A stretch of 64,000 bases of DNA from Fictibacillus fluitans (GCF_030418125.1 NZ_JAUHTR010000001.1:930001-994000); one strand, 5' to 3'; positions 17,838 through 26,871 are shown, counted from the first letter of the stretch. Notes: a model not told the origin generated them from the sequence alone. A program made the numbers and translations.

Positions 17838-18584
17838 TTACTGTGCTGTCAAAATAAGCGGTCCATCTTTGGTTATGGCCAGGGTATGCTCATATTGTGT
17901 GGACAGGGAACCATCAAATGTTCTTGCCGTCCAGCCGTCTTCATCAATTTTCACATAGCGTTTGCCGGTGTTTAACATTGGTTCAATCGTCAGTACCATT
18001 CCTTCTTTCAGCAGCGGACCGGTTCCTTTAGGGCCAGCATGCGGAACCTGAGGATCCTCGTGCATCGAACGGCCGATGCCGTGGCCGATAAATTCACGCA
18101 CGACCGACAACCCCTCACTTTCAGCATATTGCTGAATCGCATGCGAAATATCACCGATCCTGTTTCCGATCACCGCCTGCTCAATGCCGAGGTACAGGGA
18201 TTTTTCTGTAACTTCCAGCAAATGGCTTGCCTTTTCCGAAACATCGCCCACTGTATACGACCATGCGGAATCTGCAAGCCAGCCATTCAGATTTACAACC
18301 ATATCAATTGTTACGATATCTCCGGACTTCAGTTTTTTCTTATTTGGAAAACCGTGGCAAATAACATCATTTACAGATGCACATGTAGCGAAAGGATATC
18401 CCTGATAGCCTTTTTGCTCGGGGCTAGCACTATTCTTCTTTAAAAAACGCTCCACAAACGTATCGATTTCGAGCGTTGAAATGCCCGGTTTGATGATTTT
18501 TTTGATCTCCTTGTGGCACTCTGCCAAAAGTGTTCCTGCTTCATTCATTTTTTCAATCTCTCTTTTTGACTTATAAATAATCAT
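17838..18584 (-). CDS. map: Type I methionine aminopeptidase (MapB/YflG-like)
   Basis: Removes the initiator methionine from nascent proteins. The 248-residue product matches the length of B. subtilis MapB (YflG). The five metal ligands of the pita-bread fold are all present: Asp in VTIDMVV, Asp in LADSAW, His in GHGIG, Glu in TIEPML and Glu in YEHTLA. The ATG at 18584 follows AAAGGAAAAG; the upstream in-frame TTG at 18608 lacks a binding site. It is monocistronic; a second map gene near the ribosomal operons would be usual but lies outside the window. Confidence 0.93.
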   Translation of the reverse strand: MIIYKSKREIEKMNEAGTLLAECHKEIKKIIKPGISTLEIDTFVERFLKKNSASPEQKGYQGYPFATCASVNDVICHGFPNKKKLKSGDIVTIDMVVNLNGWLADSAWSYTVGDVSEKASHLLEVTEKSLYLGIEQAVIGNRIGDISHAIQQYAESEGLSVVREFIGHGIGRSMHEDPQVPHAGPKGTGPLLKEGMVLTIEPMLNTGKRYVKIDEDGWTARTFDGSLSTQYEHTLAITKDGPLILTAQ

Positions 18585-18702
18585 GTCTTTTCCTTTCCCA
18601 TCCTGCAATATAAGTAGGTTAACTTACTATATTCTTTGTTTCTCCATTTGTTCCCTTGATTGGATGTTTAAAAACAGCGGCAGGCGCAAATCAATGATCG
18701 AT

Positions 18703-19305
18703 TTACGCCTGGTGGCTTTGTTTCATTCTAGATTCCACGACCTTGCCTCCCAGCCAGAGAACAAGGATGCCGAATACGGCAAGTCCCAATTTTAACGGAT
18801 TTTTGATTACATCCAAAAAGTCATAGCCAATAAAAGAAATAATTGCGATCATCACGAGTTTCCCAAGGGCCACCGACAGCATGAAGGTCTTTTGGTTCAC
18901 TCTTGAAAGCCCTGCAATCACATTGATTAACGCAGAAGGGGTAAATGGAAAACAATAAATGAGGAAAAGCGTTCCAAATCCATGTCGTTCCATCCATGCC
19001 AGCAGCTTCGCAATCTTATGATGCCTTGTGACAAAGTGAAGAAATCGCTTCTGTCCAAACTTTCGTACAAGAAAAAAGACGACCAGTGACCCCAGCACCG
19101 CACCCAGCCACGACAATAGCGCCCCCAGCCAAAAACCATAGGCTGCTGCATTTCCAGCTACGATAATAAACAATGGCAATACGGGAATGATCGCCTCCAG
19201 CAACGGGAGAAGCACGCCGGGCAAAAAACCTAAATCCCGGTATTGCTCTAAAAAATGCAGAATGTTTTCTTGCGTTAAATACGATTTCCACTCACTCCAA
19301 TTCAT
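18703..19305 (-). CDS. TVP38/TMEM64 (SNARE-associated, DedA-superfamily) membrane protein
   Basis: A 200-residue integral membrane protein similar in length and motifs to B. subtilis YhjE. It has about five hydrophobic segments, the family motif with ERHGFGTLFLIYCFPFTPSALINVIAG in the middle (the FxPF/G pattern of VTT domains) and a short basic tail. DedA/VTT proteins are implicated in lipid flipping or membrane homeostasis. The precise role here is unknown. ATG 19305 follows GGGAG. It sits alone between map and the hpa operon. The 170 bases upstream show nothing else recognisable. Confidence 0.82.
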   Translation of the reverse strand: MNWSEWKSYLTQENILHFLEQYRDLGFLPGVLLPLLEAIIPVLPLFIIVAGNAAAYGFWLGALLSWLGAVLGSLVVFFLVRKFGQKRFLHFVTRHHKIAKLLAWMERHGFGTLFLIYCFPFTPSALINVIAGLSRVNQKTFMLSVALGKLVMIAIISFIGYDFLDVIKNPLKLGLAVFGILVLWLGGKVVESRMKQSHQA

Positions 19306-19473
19306 AGCCCGGTCTCCCTTCTATATAGCATCATAATTTCCATTTCAGCTTAATTTAATCCCATGGCGGGTCTCTTTTATTTATCGCCAAAATTAGACAG
19401 ACTTTTCAACTAGTTTACCATATTTCCGCCATTCGTCCTAGTAACACGTACCTGCAAAGCTTTAACTCCCCAT

Positions 19474-19499
19474 AAAAAAACTCCCCAAAATGGGGAGTT
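19474..19499 (-). terminator. Terminator of the hpa operon
   Basis: ACTCCCC/GGGGAGT stem with a short loop followed by seven T on the minus strand, directly after the last gene of the operon. Confidence 0.88.
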
Positions 19500-19501
19500 C
19501 A

Positions 19502-19960
19502 TTATTCATCCATCAATGCCTTATACACCTTTAAGTCCAGTTCCTTTGCCTTTTCGGCATTATAGGTTTTCTCATACCGGGGCTCCTGTACAATCTTCGC
19601 TCCCCAAAACATGCTTTCAAATACCTGCTGAACTTCCACTTCAATCTTCGCCAGTTTAAGAGGTACGCCTTCCATCTCATCTTCCAGTACTGCCGCAATT
19701 CCATTAATAGAATAGACGGTTTCCAGCCCGACAACGGTTAAAACAACCTGGGGATTCGCCTTAATATTGGCAATGATCCGTGAATTGGTCGTTACTGAAA
19801 ACCGGATTCTTTTTTCATCGCAGCTTTTCACCCAGGAGATCGCGGAAACACCCGGGGCTTTTGAATCGGCTTCCACCGTTCCAAGCAGAACCAGTTTCTC
19901 TCCTTGTAAAAACTCAAAAAGCTCACTTGAAAGTTGTACAGGAATTTCCATTTTCGCCAT
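19502..19960 (-). CDS. FMN-binding split-barrel (pyridoxamine-phosphate-oxidase-like) protein
   Basis: A 152-residue protein of the PNPOx-like split-barrel superfamily, with strands KLVLLGTVEAD and PGVSAISWVKS and an SRIIANIKANPQVVLTVVG segment typical of flavin-binding members. It is the last gene of the hpa operon, 15 bases after hpaD, with a good GAAGGAG site. HpaB-type monooxygenases need reduced flavin from a separate reductase (HpaC), and no HpaC was found. This protein shares HpaC's general fold class and is the only candidate here, but it does not look like a classical HpaC. Function is inferred only from position. Confidence 0.7.
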   Translation of the reverse strand: MAKMEIPVQLSSELFEFLQGEKLVLLGTVEADSKAPGVSAISWVKSCDEKRIRFSVTTNSRIIANIKANPQVVLTVVGLETVYSINGIAAVLEDEMEGVPLKLAKIEVEVQQVFESMFWGAKIVQEPRYEKTYNAEKAKELDLKVYKALMDE

Positions 19961-19975
19961 GTCATTTGCTCCTTC

Positions 19976-20959
19976 TCATGTCACGAAATCCGGCTTTTGC
20001 TGTGCCAGTACCGCTTTAGACTGGACGACAGGCCGGCCCGATGAAGAGTCTATAAATTCAACGGCTTCCATAAACCAGCTGTCAGGCGCTTTATGGCCCC
20101 AGAATGTCTGGCGTCTCGGATCGTTAATATCCCATTTAACCGGCTCAAAATCAGGATCGCATGTCAGGTAGTCACCATTGTACAGTTCGATGCGATTTCC
20201 GTCCGGGTCCCGGATGTACAGAAAGAAAGCATTGGAAAGACCGTGTCGGCCCGGCCCTCTTTCAATACAGTCGGCATGCCCCATGCTCGCCAGCACATCA
20301 CAGGCATGGATCAGGCTCATCGGATCGGACAGCCAAAAGCCAATATGGTGCAGACGCGGTCCTTCCCCATTCATAAAGGCAACATCGTGGACGGAGGGCT
20401 TTCTGTGCAGCCAGGCGGCCCAGATGCTGTCATCTGCCGTGGCTGTATATTCTGAACAGCGGAAGCCTAGTTCATCATTGTAAAAGGCTACCGTTTTTCC
20501 CACATCTGGGACCATGCAGTTTACATGATCGATTCTTTGCATCCTGGCGCCTCTGTACAAATCATATTTTTGCAGACATCGCTCCACCGTTTCCATTTTC
20601 GCAAAAAACTCCAGCGGTATTCCGTCCGGATCGGTCGCTTTTAATGTACGGCCTAAAGCTTTTTGGACACCTGCTTCTTCCCATTCCGTATAAAGGCTCT
20701 TGCTTTTGAAAAGGCTTTCGATTTTCTCCAGATCGTCTTCATGCCAAACTTTATATCCTATGGAGTGGACACCCGGCTTTTCTGCTTTTTTCAAAACAAG
20801 GCAATGGTGGCAATGTTCTTCCAGTCCTCTTAAGTAAATGTGCTGATGATCACTTTCAGTTTCAATAAAGCCAAGCGCATTAACATAAAAGTCACGAGAG
20901 ATATTCAGATCCGTAACATTCATGACAACCCGGGCCACGCGAAGAATATTAAAATCCAT
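19976..20959 (-). CDS. hpaD: 3,4-dihydroxyphenylacetate 2,3-dioxygenase
   Basis: Extradiol ring cleavage of homoprotocatechuate to 5-carboxymethyl-2-hydroxymuconate semialdehyde. The 327-residue protein has two VOC domains. The C-terminal one carries the 2-His-1-carboxylate site: His145 (RIDHVNC), His204 or 205 (RLHHIGF) and Glu258 (NRIELY), spaced as in the Brevibacterium enzyme, plus a second-shell His191. Metal may be Fe(II) or Mn(II). ATG 20959 follows AAGGAGG. It lies 11 bases after hpaB. Confidence 0.93.
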   Translation of the reverse strand: MDFNILRVARVVMNVTDLNISRDFYVNALGFIETESDHQHIYLRGLEEHCHHCLVLKKAEKPGVHSIGYKVWHEDDLEKIESLFKSKSLYTEWEEAGVQKALGRTLKATDPDGIPLEFFAKMETVERCLQKYDLYRGARMQRIDHVNCMVPDVGKTVAFYNDELGFRCSEYTATADDSIWAAWLHRKPSVHDVAFMNGEGPRLHHIGFWLSDPMSLIHACDVLASMGHADCIERGPGRHGLSNAFFLYIRDPDGNRIELYNGDYLTCDPDFEPVKWDINDPRRQTFWGHKAPDSWFMEAVEFIDSSSGRPVVQSKAVLAQQKPDFVT

Positions 20960-20970
20960 GACACGCCTCC

Positions 20971-22446
20971 TTAAATACCGTCATAATTGTGGTTATTCGT
21001 TTTAACCCTGTTCAAAAACTCCTGAACCATTTCTTTATAGGGTTCCTTGTTAAACCCGTCATAGTAGATATTAGACATTCTTGCCGGGTCACCAAAGAAG
21101 TAATATTCATAAAGGGCTTGCCTGCCGCCGAACGAGCTCATGCATACGTCCCACGCGAGCCGGAAGAGCTGGACACGCTCATAGCCATTGATATTGGCAC
21201 CCTGCGTATACCGATGCACAAGTTCCCCTATATCATCTGCCTGAAAATCAGCTTCCGTCGGAATTCCCATCAATCCGGATGCCCCGAGGATACGGACAAT
21301 CTCCACCATACGCTGATACATCTTTGGAAACCAGTTTCTTGCCGCGTTAAGCGGTGCAAAATCAGGCGTCATGTTTCCGTAAGCATCAACAGAAGCATTT
21401 TGCTCGGCACGGAACATATGGGATCTCATCGTTTCAAGAATCAGCATCACCTCGGAAGCTTTCTCTTTTACATGAGGAAAAACATCAATACCAATTGCAT
21501 CCATCATACTGAGGATAATGCCAAGAACAAATTCGGTTTTCACCGTATTCTTCGCAACTACCTGATGGGCCATATGCACGATTGCATTCGTCTCCACATA
21601 GGTGCGGTTGCAAATATCCGAACTTCCTCCAACAAAAACGCGCTCCCATGGGACTAGAACATTATCAAAAACGACAATGGCATCGCTCTCTTCAAACCGA
21701 GAGCTTAACGGATGATCCCATTGGTTTCTTCCCTGATCAAAGGATTCACGGCATAAAAATTTCAACCCTTCCGTATTGTTCGGAATGGCGAATGCCATCG
21801 CATAAGGATCGTCTTCAGAAGCCGCTTTATTGAGAGTGGAAGGAAAGACCACAATCTCATCCGTTACACCGCCTAGCGTTGCCAAAAGACGGGCCCCTTT
21901 TACGACAATCCCATCCTTATTCTTTTCTACGATTCTCGCAGACAGGTAGGGATCTTTTTGCTCGGACTGCTTTTTCGACCGGTTAGTTTGTGGATGAATG
22001 AGCGTATGGGTAAGACTTACATCATTTTCACGGCAATAATGGTAATAGTTTCGGGCATTTTCTGCAAACATGGGGTCTCCCTGGGCAAAAAAGGAGTCTG
22101 CAGTTCCAAACGCCATGACACTCGTATTGAGGTAGTCGGGTGTCCGTCCCATCATTCCGCCGGTATAGCGGGCCCACTCTGAAAACATTTCACGCCGTGC
22201 GATCAAATCATCCTTTGTTTTTGGTGCGATAAAAGACAGGCCCACCTTCTCTCCCGTTGTATCCGAGGTATAGAGCATTTTATCTCCTTTTTCGTGCTGG
22301 AGATCGAACAGATTAGCTATGGACCGCACAACATTCCGTAAGGCAGGGTGTTCGGTTACATCACTCACCCTTTTTCCATGGATCCACACATTGTTGTTTG
22401 CCGCTTTCAAACCATTCATATATTGTTCTCCCGTGCGTGCCGGCAA
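20971..22446 (-). CDS. hpaB: 4-hydroxyphenylacetate 3-monooxygenase, oxygenase component
   Basis: FADH2-dependent hydroxylation of 4-hydroxyphenylacetate to homoprotocatechuate. The 491-residue protein starts MPARTGEQYMNGL and has the HpaB layout: an N-terminal RVSDVTEHPAL segment, RARRLATLGG-like GARLLATLGGVTDEI, the flavin region with DNVLVPWERVF and a C-terminal helical domain. A TTG start at 22446 is seven bases after AAAGGAGGG and gives the family N-terminus. It needs a flavin reductase (HpaC), none of which is recognised in the operon. Confidence 0.93.
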   Translation of the reverse strand: MPARTGEQYMNGLKAANNNVWIHGKRVSDVTEHPALRNVVRSIANLFDLQHEKGDKMLYTSDTTGEKVGLSFIAPKTKDDLIARREMFSEWARYTGGMMGRTPDYLNTSVMAFGTADSFFAQGDPMFAENARNYYHYCRENDVSLTHTLIHPQTNRSKKQSEQKDPYLSARIVEKNKDGIVVKGARLLATLGGVTDEIVVFPSTLNKAASEDDPYAMAFAIPNNTEGLKFLCRESFDQGRNQWDHPLSSRFEESDAIVVFDNVLVPWERVFVGGSSDICNRTYVETNAIVHMAHQVVAKNTVKTEFVLGIILSMMDAIGIDVFPHVKEKASEVMLILETMRSHMFRAEQNASVDAYGNMTPDFAPLNAARNWFPKMYQRMVEIVRILGASGLMGIPTEADFQADDIGELVHRYTQGANINGYERVQLFRLAWDVCMSSFGGRQALYEYYFFGDPARMSNIYYDGFNKEPYKEMVQEFLNRVKTNNHNYDGI

Positions 22447-22482
22447 TGTCGTTCCCTCCTTTTAAAAAATAGTTTGCTAACT

Positions 22483-23997
22483 TCAGGCTTTTGTACGGGC
22501 TGATGCCGCTTTGTTCTTTTTTCCAAACTGCTGAATGTGATGATCACCCACAGCCACATGGACGACCTTCATTTCTGTATAAAATTCAAAGGCATAGTGG
22601 CCGCCTTCTCTCCCGATCCCTGAAGCCTTGGAACCGCCAAATGGAATGCGCAGATCACGAACATTTTGGGAATTCACCCACAGCATACCCGCTTCCACTG
22701 CTCCAGCTACACGGTGGCCCCTCTTCATGTCACTGGTCCACACGTAGCCCGCAAGACCGTATGGAACATCATTGGCAAGCTCAATAACTTCTTCCTCTGT
22801 TTTGAACGTCATAACGGTCAAAACAGGGCCGAATATTTCCTCCTGTGCTACTTTCATATCGTTTTTCACATTTAATAGAAGAGTAGGCGCGACAAAGTTT
22901 CCGTTTGAAAGGTGTTCCGGAACCTGGCCGCTGTAAACTTCGCACCCTTCCTCGGAAGCAATGGCCAAATACCGTTTAACATTTTCATAGTGGTCTCTGT
23001 GAATAAGAGGGCCGACCTCCGTTTCCGCGTGAGACGGATCGCCCACAATGATATTCTGCACGCGCTCCTTGAGGGCAGTAATAAATCTCTCACTTATGGA
23101 TTCCTGTACAAACAGCCGTGAATTGGCTGTGCATCTTTCTCCATTGAATGAAAAGATTCCCCATACACAAGCATCTAGCGCACGGTCAAACTCGCAATCT
23201 TCAAAAACAATGATCGGTGATTTGCCGCCCAGTTCCATGGAGTACCGTTTTAGGGAGTCAGCTCCATTCCTCATGATCTCGGAGCCCGTTTTTGTCTCGC
23301 CGGTAAACGATATGAGCTGCACATCGGAATGAGCCACCAATGCCGCTCCCGCCTCTTCCCCAAAGCCGTGTACAATATTAAAAACTCCCTGCGGAAGGCC
23401 TGCCTCATGAATGATTTCACTCAATTTGTGGGCGGTAAGCGGCGACCATTCAGCCGGCTTGAGCACAACCGTATTACCCGTGGCAAGGGCGGGAGCAACC
23501 TTCCATGTTTCCAGCATAAAAGGGGCATTCCATGGCGTAATCAGGCCGGCAACTCCTACTGGTTTTTGCATGGTATAGTTAATGAACTCATCATCAACAT
23601 GATAAGCCTCACCCGACATCCGGTTTTTCACCATTTCCGCATAAAACCTGAAATTATCCGCAGCCCTGCCCACCATTTTTTTTGTCTGTGCAATCGGCAA
23701 GCCCGTATCAAGGGATTCCAGTTGGGCCACAACCTCAATATCGCGGTCGATCAAATCGGCAATCTTATTGATATATTTCATTCTTTCATTGAGCTTAAGC
23801 GTCCCCCACTCTCCCTTTTTAAAGGCTGTTTTCGCCGCAAGAACAGCGGCATTGATATCTTCTTTCATTCCTTGGGAAACCTGGTTTAATACCTCATTGG
23901 AATAAGGGCTGATATTGGCAAACGTCTCACCGGATTCCGAACTTACAAACTCGCCATTAATATAATGAGGCACCGGATCCTTAAGATTGCTGCTCAT
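22483..23997 (-). CDS. hpaE: 5-carboxymethyl-2-hydroxymuconate semialdehyde dehydrogenase
   Basis: NAD+-dependent oxidation of the HpaD ring-cleavage product. The 504-residue aldehyde dehydrogenase has catalytic Glu255 (ELGGKSP) and Cys289 (NGERCTANSR), the NAD+-binding PWNAPFMLETWK and SFTGETKTG segments and the IFGPVLTV motif. The assignment to HpaE within the ALDH family rests on similarity and on flanking hpaG, hpaB and hpaD. ATG 23997 lies eight bases after GGAGG and within the 3' end of the preceding gene (17-base overlap), indicating coupled translation. Confidence 0.9.
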   Translation of the reverse strand: MSSNLKDPVPHYINGEFVSSESGETFANISPYSNEVLNQVSQGMKEDINAAVLAAKTAFKKGEWGTLKLNERMKYINKIADLIDRDIEVVAQLESLDTGLPIAQTKKMVGRAADNFRFYAEMVKNRMSGEAYHVDDEFINYTMQKPVGVAGLITPWNAPFMLETWKVAPALATGNTVVLKPAEWSPLTAHKLSEIIHEAGLPQGVFNIVHGFGEEAGAALVAHSDVQLISFTGETKTGSEIMRNGADSLKRYSMELGGKSPIIVFEDCEFDRALDACVWGIFSFNGERCTANSRLFVQESISERFITALKERVQNIIVGDPSHAETEVGPLIHRDHYENVKRYLAIASEEGCEVYSGQVPEHLSNGNFVAPTLLLNVKNDMKVAQEEIFGPVLTVMTFKTEEEVIELANDVPYGLAGYVWTSDMKRGHRVAGAVEAGMLWVNSQNVRDLRIPFGGSKASGIGREGGHYAFEFYTEMKVVHVAVGDHHIQQFGKKNKAASARTKA

Positions 23998-24772
23998 GAA
24001 CCGCACCTCCTGCCGGTGTGTTCCTGCTTCGGCCATCAAGGATCCTGTTTTCCAGACTGCCAAGATAGTCAATCTCCAGCCGGACCGTATCCCCCGGATG
24101 AACATGGGAGATTCCTTTCGGTGTTCCGGTCCAGATCACATCATTTTTTTCCAATGTCATAAATGAAGAAATAAACTCAATAAGCTCTGCAATTCCATAG
24201 ATCAAATCCCTGGTGTTCCCCTGCTGCCGCAATTCACCGTTTACATACGTGCGCAGCTCAAGGTTATTCACATCGGGAATATCTTCCGCATCCACAAAAT
24301 ACGGTCCGAGCGGCCCAAATGTGTCGTGGCCTTTGGCACGAACCGGCGGCCGGTACATGTTGTTGACAAAATCACGAACCGTTACATCATTGGCAATTGT
24401 GTAACCGCTTACAAAATTCAACGCATCACTCGCTTTTATGTTTCTTCCTTCCCTGCCGATCACCACGGCCAGTTCATTTTCATAATGCATGTAAGTTGCT
24501 CCGTCAGGATAATAAACAGGAGCTTTATGGCCGATTAAAGAACTGTTTGGCTTAATAAAAAGAACCGGCTCGGCAGGTCTTTCCAATCCGAGTTCATCGG
24601 CGTGGTCTGCATAATTCAGCGCCAATCCAATCATTTTATTCGGCTTCAAAGGAGGCAGCCAGACCTCTGCTTCATCCATCCCAATCAAGCGTCCACAATT
24701 CAGCAAAAGCTGATCATCCTGAACAGTTGCCGTTCTTTCACGCCCCTCAAAAATTACACGCGCATGCTTCAT
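23981..24772 (-). CDS. hpaG: FAH-family isomerase/decarboxylase (HpaG-like)
   Basis: Fumarylacetoacetate-hydrolase-fold enzyme of the homoprotocatechuate pathway, expected to decarboxylate 5-oxopent-3-ene-1,2,5-tricarboxylate and/or isomerise 2-hydroxyhepta-2,4-diene-1,7-dioate. The 263-residue chain has metal-site elements HYENELAVVIG, YTIANDVTVRD, a GHDTFGPLGP segment and a TGTPKG loop. Enterobacterial HpaG has two such domains in tandem; here only one copy is present. ATG 24772 overlaps the aldolase stop by four bases (ATGA). Confidence 0.85.
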   Translation of the reverse strand: MKHARVIFEGRERTATVQDDQLLLNCGRLIGMDEAEVWLPPLKPNKMIGLALNYADHADELGLERPAEPVLFIKPNSSLIGHKAPVYYPDGATYMHYENELAVVIGREGRNIKASDALNFVSGYTIANDVTVRDFVNNMYRPPVRAKGHDTFGPLGPYFVDAEDIPDVNNLELRTYVNGELRQQGNTRDLIYGIAELIEFISSFMTLEKNDVIWTGTPKGISHVHPGDTVRLEIDYLGSLENRILDGRSRNTPAGGAVHEQQS

Positions 24773-25704
24773 TGTGATTCACTCCCTATCTTGTTTAACA
24801 GTCCATAGCTGTTTAGTACAGTGCGGATTTCTTCCTGTATGCTTTGGGATGGCACATCCATTGGCAGCCTCAGCCTTGGCTTTATTTTCCCCATCATGCC
24901 AAGCGCGGCTTTTAGCGGGGCCGGATTGGTATCCCTGAACAGAACATCATTCAACGGCATCAATTCATAATGCAGCTGCGTGGCTTCTTCCACGTTGCCG
25001 GCTTCCCAGGCATTATAGACCTCAGCCACTTTTCCCGGCAGGATATTAGCCGTCGCACTGATATATCCTTTCCCGCCAATGGCAAGCATTGGATAACAGA
25101 GAAGCTCAATTCCGGAGAAAAGAAGAAAATCTCTTCCACAGTTCAACAGTACACGATTAACATGTTCAAAATCTTTGTTGGATTCCTTTACCCCAATGAT
25201 GTTGGGACACTCTTCATTCAGCCTGGCCAGTGTTTTCGCTTCAAGATTGACGCCGGTTCTGCCCGGAATGTTGTAAACGATGAGCGGAATATCGACAGAC
25301 TCAGCCACTGCTTTAAAATGCTTGAACAGGGCATGCTGGGAAGGTTTATTATAGTAAGGGACGATGACCATTGCTGCGTCTGCTCCCATTTCCTGGGCGG
25401 CTTTCGTTAATTGAAGCGTTTCCTTGTGGTTGGTTGATCCTGTACCAGGTACGAATGGCACCCTTCCAGCTACAGCAGAGAAAGCCGTTTCCATAACCTG
25501 CTCTCTTTCTGCCAATGTTAAAGAACTTGGCTCCCCTGTTGTACCCGTAACCGAGATGCCGTGACTTCCACTGTCAATATGCCAGTTAATCAGCTCTCTC
25601 AGCGTTTCAAGGTCCAGGCTGTCATCCTCCGTAAAAGGAGTAATAACGGGGGCTATTGATCCCTTCAGTTTTTGCTTTATTTCTTCAAACGGATGTGCAT
25701 TCAA
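24769..25704 (-). CDS. DapA-family (DHDPS/NAL) aldolase, probable HpaI-type role
   Basis: A 311-residue class I aldolase fold related to dihydrodipicolinate synthase. It has the GTTGEP pyruvate-carboxylate motif (54-59), Tyr144 in YNIPGRTG and Schiff-base Lys173 in GVKES. In the hpa pathway the last step splits 2,4-dihydroxyhept-2-ene-1,7-dioate into pyruvate and succinate semialdehyde. A DapA-type enzyme in this position probably replaces the unrelated class II HpaI. The TTG at 25704 lies eight bases after AAAGGAG; the ATG two codons upstream is only two bases from it. True DHDPS activity cannot be excluded, but lysine genes are absent here. Confidence 0.8.
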   Translation of the reverse strand: MNAHPFEEIKQKLKGSIAPVITPFTEDDSLDLETLRELINWHIDSGSHGISVTGTTGEPSSLTLAEREQVMETAFSAVAGRVPFVPGTGSTNHKETLQLTKAAQEMGADAAMVIVPYYNKPSQHALFKHFKAVAESVDIPLIVYNIPGRTGVNLEAKTLARLNEECPNIIGVKESNKDFEHVNRVLLNCGRDFLLFSGIELLCYPMLAIGGKGYISATANILPGKVAEVYNAWEAGNVEEATQLHYELMPLNDVLFRDTNPAPLKAALGMMGKIKPRLRLPMDVPSQSIQEEIRTVLNSYGLLNKIGSESQ

Positions 25705-25739
25705 CTTCATCTCTCCTTTAGTTATAGTCAATCTATCAT

Positions 25740-26417
25740 CTATGTGTAATTTCTTAGCTCTCTGTCGTTCTTTTCCTCGAGAAATGCCTGTACCGTATTC
25801 AGCTTATGAGTTCGGACATAGGCTTCAATTTCCTCGAATGGCCTGGCATCCCTCAGCATATCAATGATGACTTCATGTTCCTCAATCGATTTTTTTGCAC
25901 GTGCCGGTTTTGTTGCAGCTCCCATCTTCCTCACCCGGTCCAAACGGTTCCAAGTGGATTTAATATTTTCAGTCAAAAATTGATTAAGGCAAAATTCATA
26001 CGTTAAGCTATGGAACTCCCTGTTGCAATTGCCGAACATCAGAAAATCAAAATTGTCGAGAGCTTCTTTCATCCGGTCATTAATCGCGGTGAGCTCATTA
26101 ATCCTGCTCGCAGGAAAATACTGTGCTGATAGGGCGGTTGCATACCCTTCGAGCACTGCTAACACGGAAAGTGTCTCCAGGTATTCCTTTTCATTGAACG
26201 GAGTGACTATCGCCCCACTGTATGGCTTGAAGCGAATCAGGCCATCTGTTTCCAGGTTTCGGATGGCTTCCCTTACGGGGATCGCGCTTGTCTGAAGCTC
26301 CCTCGCCAGCTGATCAATTACAATTTTGTAACCGGGTGGATAGCGGCCATCCAAAATTCTGGATTTTATAACCTTGTAAGCATATTGTTGTTTACTGATT
26401 TTGGAATTATTATTCAT
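25740..26417 (-). CDS. GntR-family regulator (FadR/FCD subfamily) of the hpa operon
   Basis: A 225-residue regulator. It has an N-terminal winged helix (about 10-70) with the GntR signature QTSAIPVREAIRNLETDGLI and an FCD-type all-helical ligand domain whose metal-type residues lie in FGNCNREFHSL and SIEEHEVII. It is the first gene of the operon. Two copies of an ATCATATATGAT palindrome lie just upstream, so autoregulation is likely, probably released by a pathway intermediate. The ATG at 26417 is chosen because the domain begins right after it. It has no clear ribosome binding site, and the predicted transcription start nearly coincides with it. Confidence 0.85.
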   Translation of the reverse strand: MNNNSKISKQQYAYKVIKSRILDGRYPPGYKIVIDQLARELQTSAIPVREAIRNLETDGLIRFKPYSGAIVTPFNEKEYLETLSVLAVLEGYATALSAQYFPASRINELTAINDRMKEALDNFDFLMFGNCNREFHSLTYEFCLNQFLTENIKSTWNRLDRVRKMGAATKPARAKKSIEEHEVIIDMLRDARPFEEIEAYVRTHKLNTVQAFLEEKNDRELRNYT

Positions 26418-26423
26418 AATTCT

Positions 26424-26453
26424 ATGATAATTCAGAATCATATATGATTTCAA
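26424..26453 (-). promoter_or_regulatory. Candidate hpa operon promoter
   Basis: TTGAAA (26448-26453), 18-base spacer, TATCAT (26424-26429) on the minus strand. The spacer contains the palindrome 26437-26448. The -10 ends seven bases before the GntR start codon, so the transcript may be nearly leaderless. Confidence 0.5.
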
Positions 26454-26481
26454 CCTATTTTTCGGAAAATCATATATGATA
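26436..26481. promoter_or_regulatory. Two palindromic operators, ATCATATATGAT
   Basis: Perfect 12-base palindrome at 26437-26448 and again at 26469-26480, 32 bases apart centre to centre (about three helical turns). The proximal copy lies inside the promoter spacer. Likely binding sites for the GntR regulator encoded directly downstream. Confidence 0.7.
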
Positions 26482-26660
26482 TTTAAACACCTGAAGATTT
26501 TAATTTTTCTGACAAAACAACTTGCTCCTCCAACATTTCTGTGATATAGTAATTCCAACCATTTAGACTTTGATTACATATTCAGTTTTTTGTAAGTAAA
26601 TGTTTGAAAGGTTCTATGGTAATAAAAAGGCACAGGGTGCAAAGTTTTAGGAGGCTAGGA

Positions 26661-26861
26661 ATGGAAACAGGTAAAGTAAAATGGTTCAATGCAGAAAAAG
26701 GATTTGGTTTTATTGAAGTTGAAGGTGGAGATGACGTATTTGTACACTTCTCTGCGATTCAATCTGATGGCTTCAAGTCACTGGAAGAAGGCCAGGAAGT
26801 TGAATTTGAAATAGTGGATGGCGCTCGCGGACCGCAAGCTGCTAATGTTGTAAAAAGATAA
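26661..26861 (+). CDS. Cold-shock protein (CspB/C/D type)
   Basis: A 66-residue RNA-chaperone beta barrel with RNP1 KGFGFIEV and RNP2 VFVHFSAI, starting [14 protein letters not shown]. It melts mRNA secondary structure, especially in the cold. ATG 26661 follows TTAGGAGG. The upstream stretch from 26560 is divergent to the hpa promoter and leaves room for the long 5' leader usual for csp genes. Confidence 0.95.
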   Translation: METGKVKWFNAEKGFGFIEVEGGDDVFVHFSAIQSDGFKSLEEGQEVEFEIVDGARGPQAANVVKR

Positions 26862-26871
26862 ACCCATAAAT

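Noticed and set aside
26418-26558. Extended N-terminus of the GntR regulator
   Set aside because: It would run through both palindromes and the promoter and add residues not belonging to the winged-helix domain.
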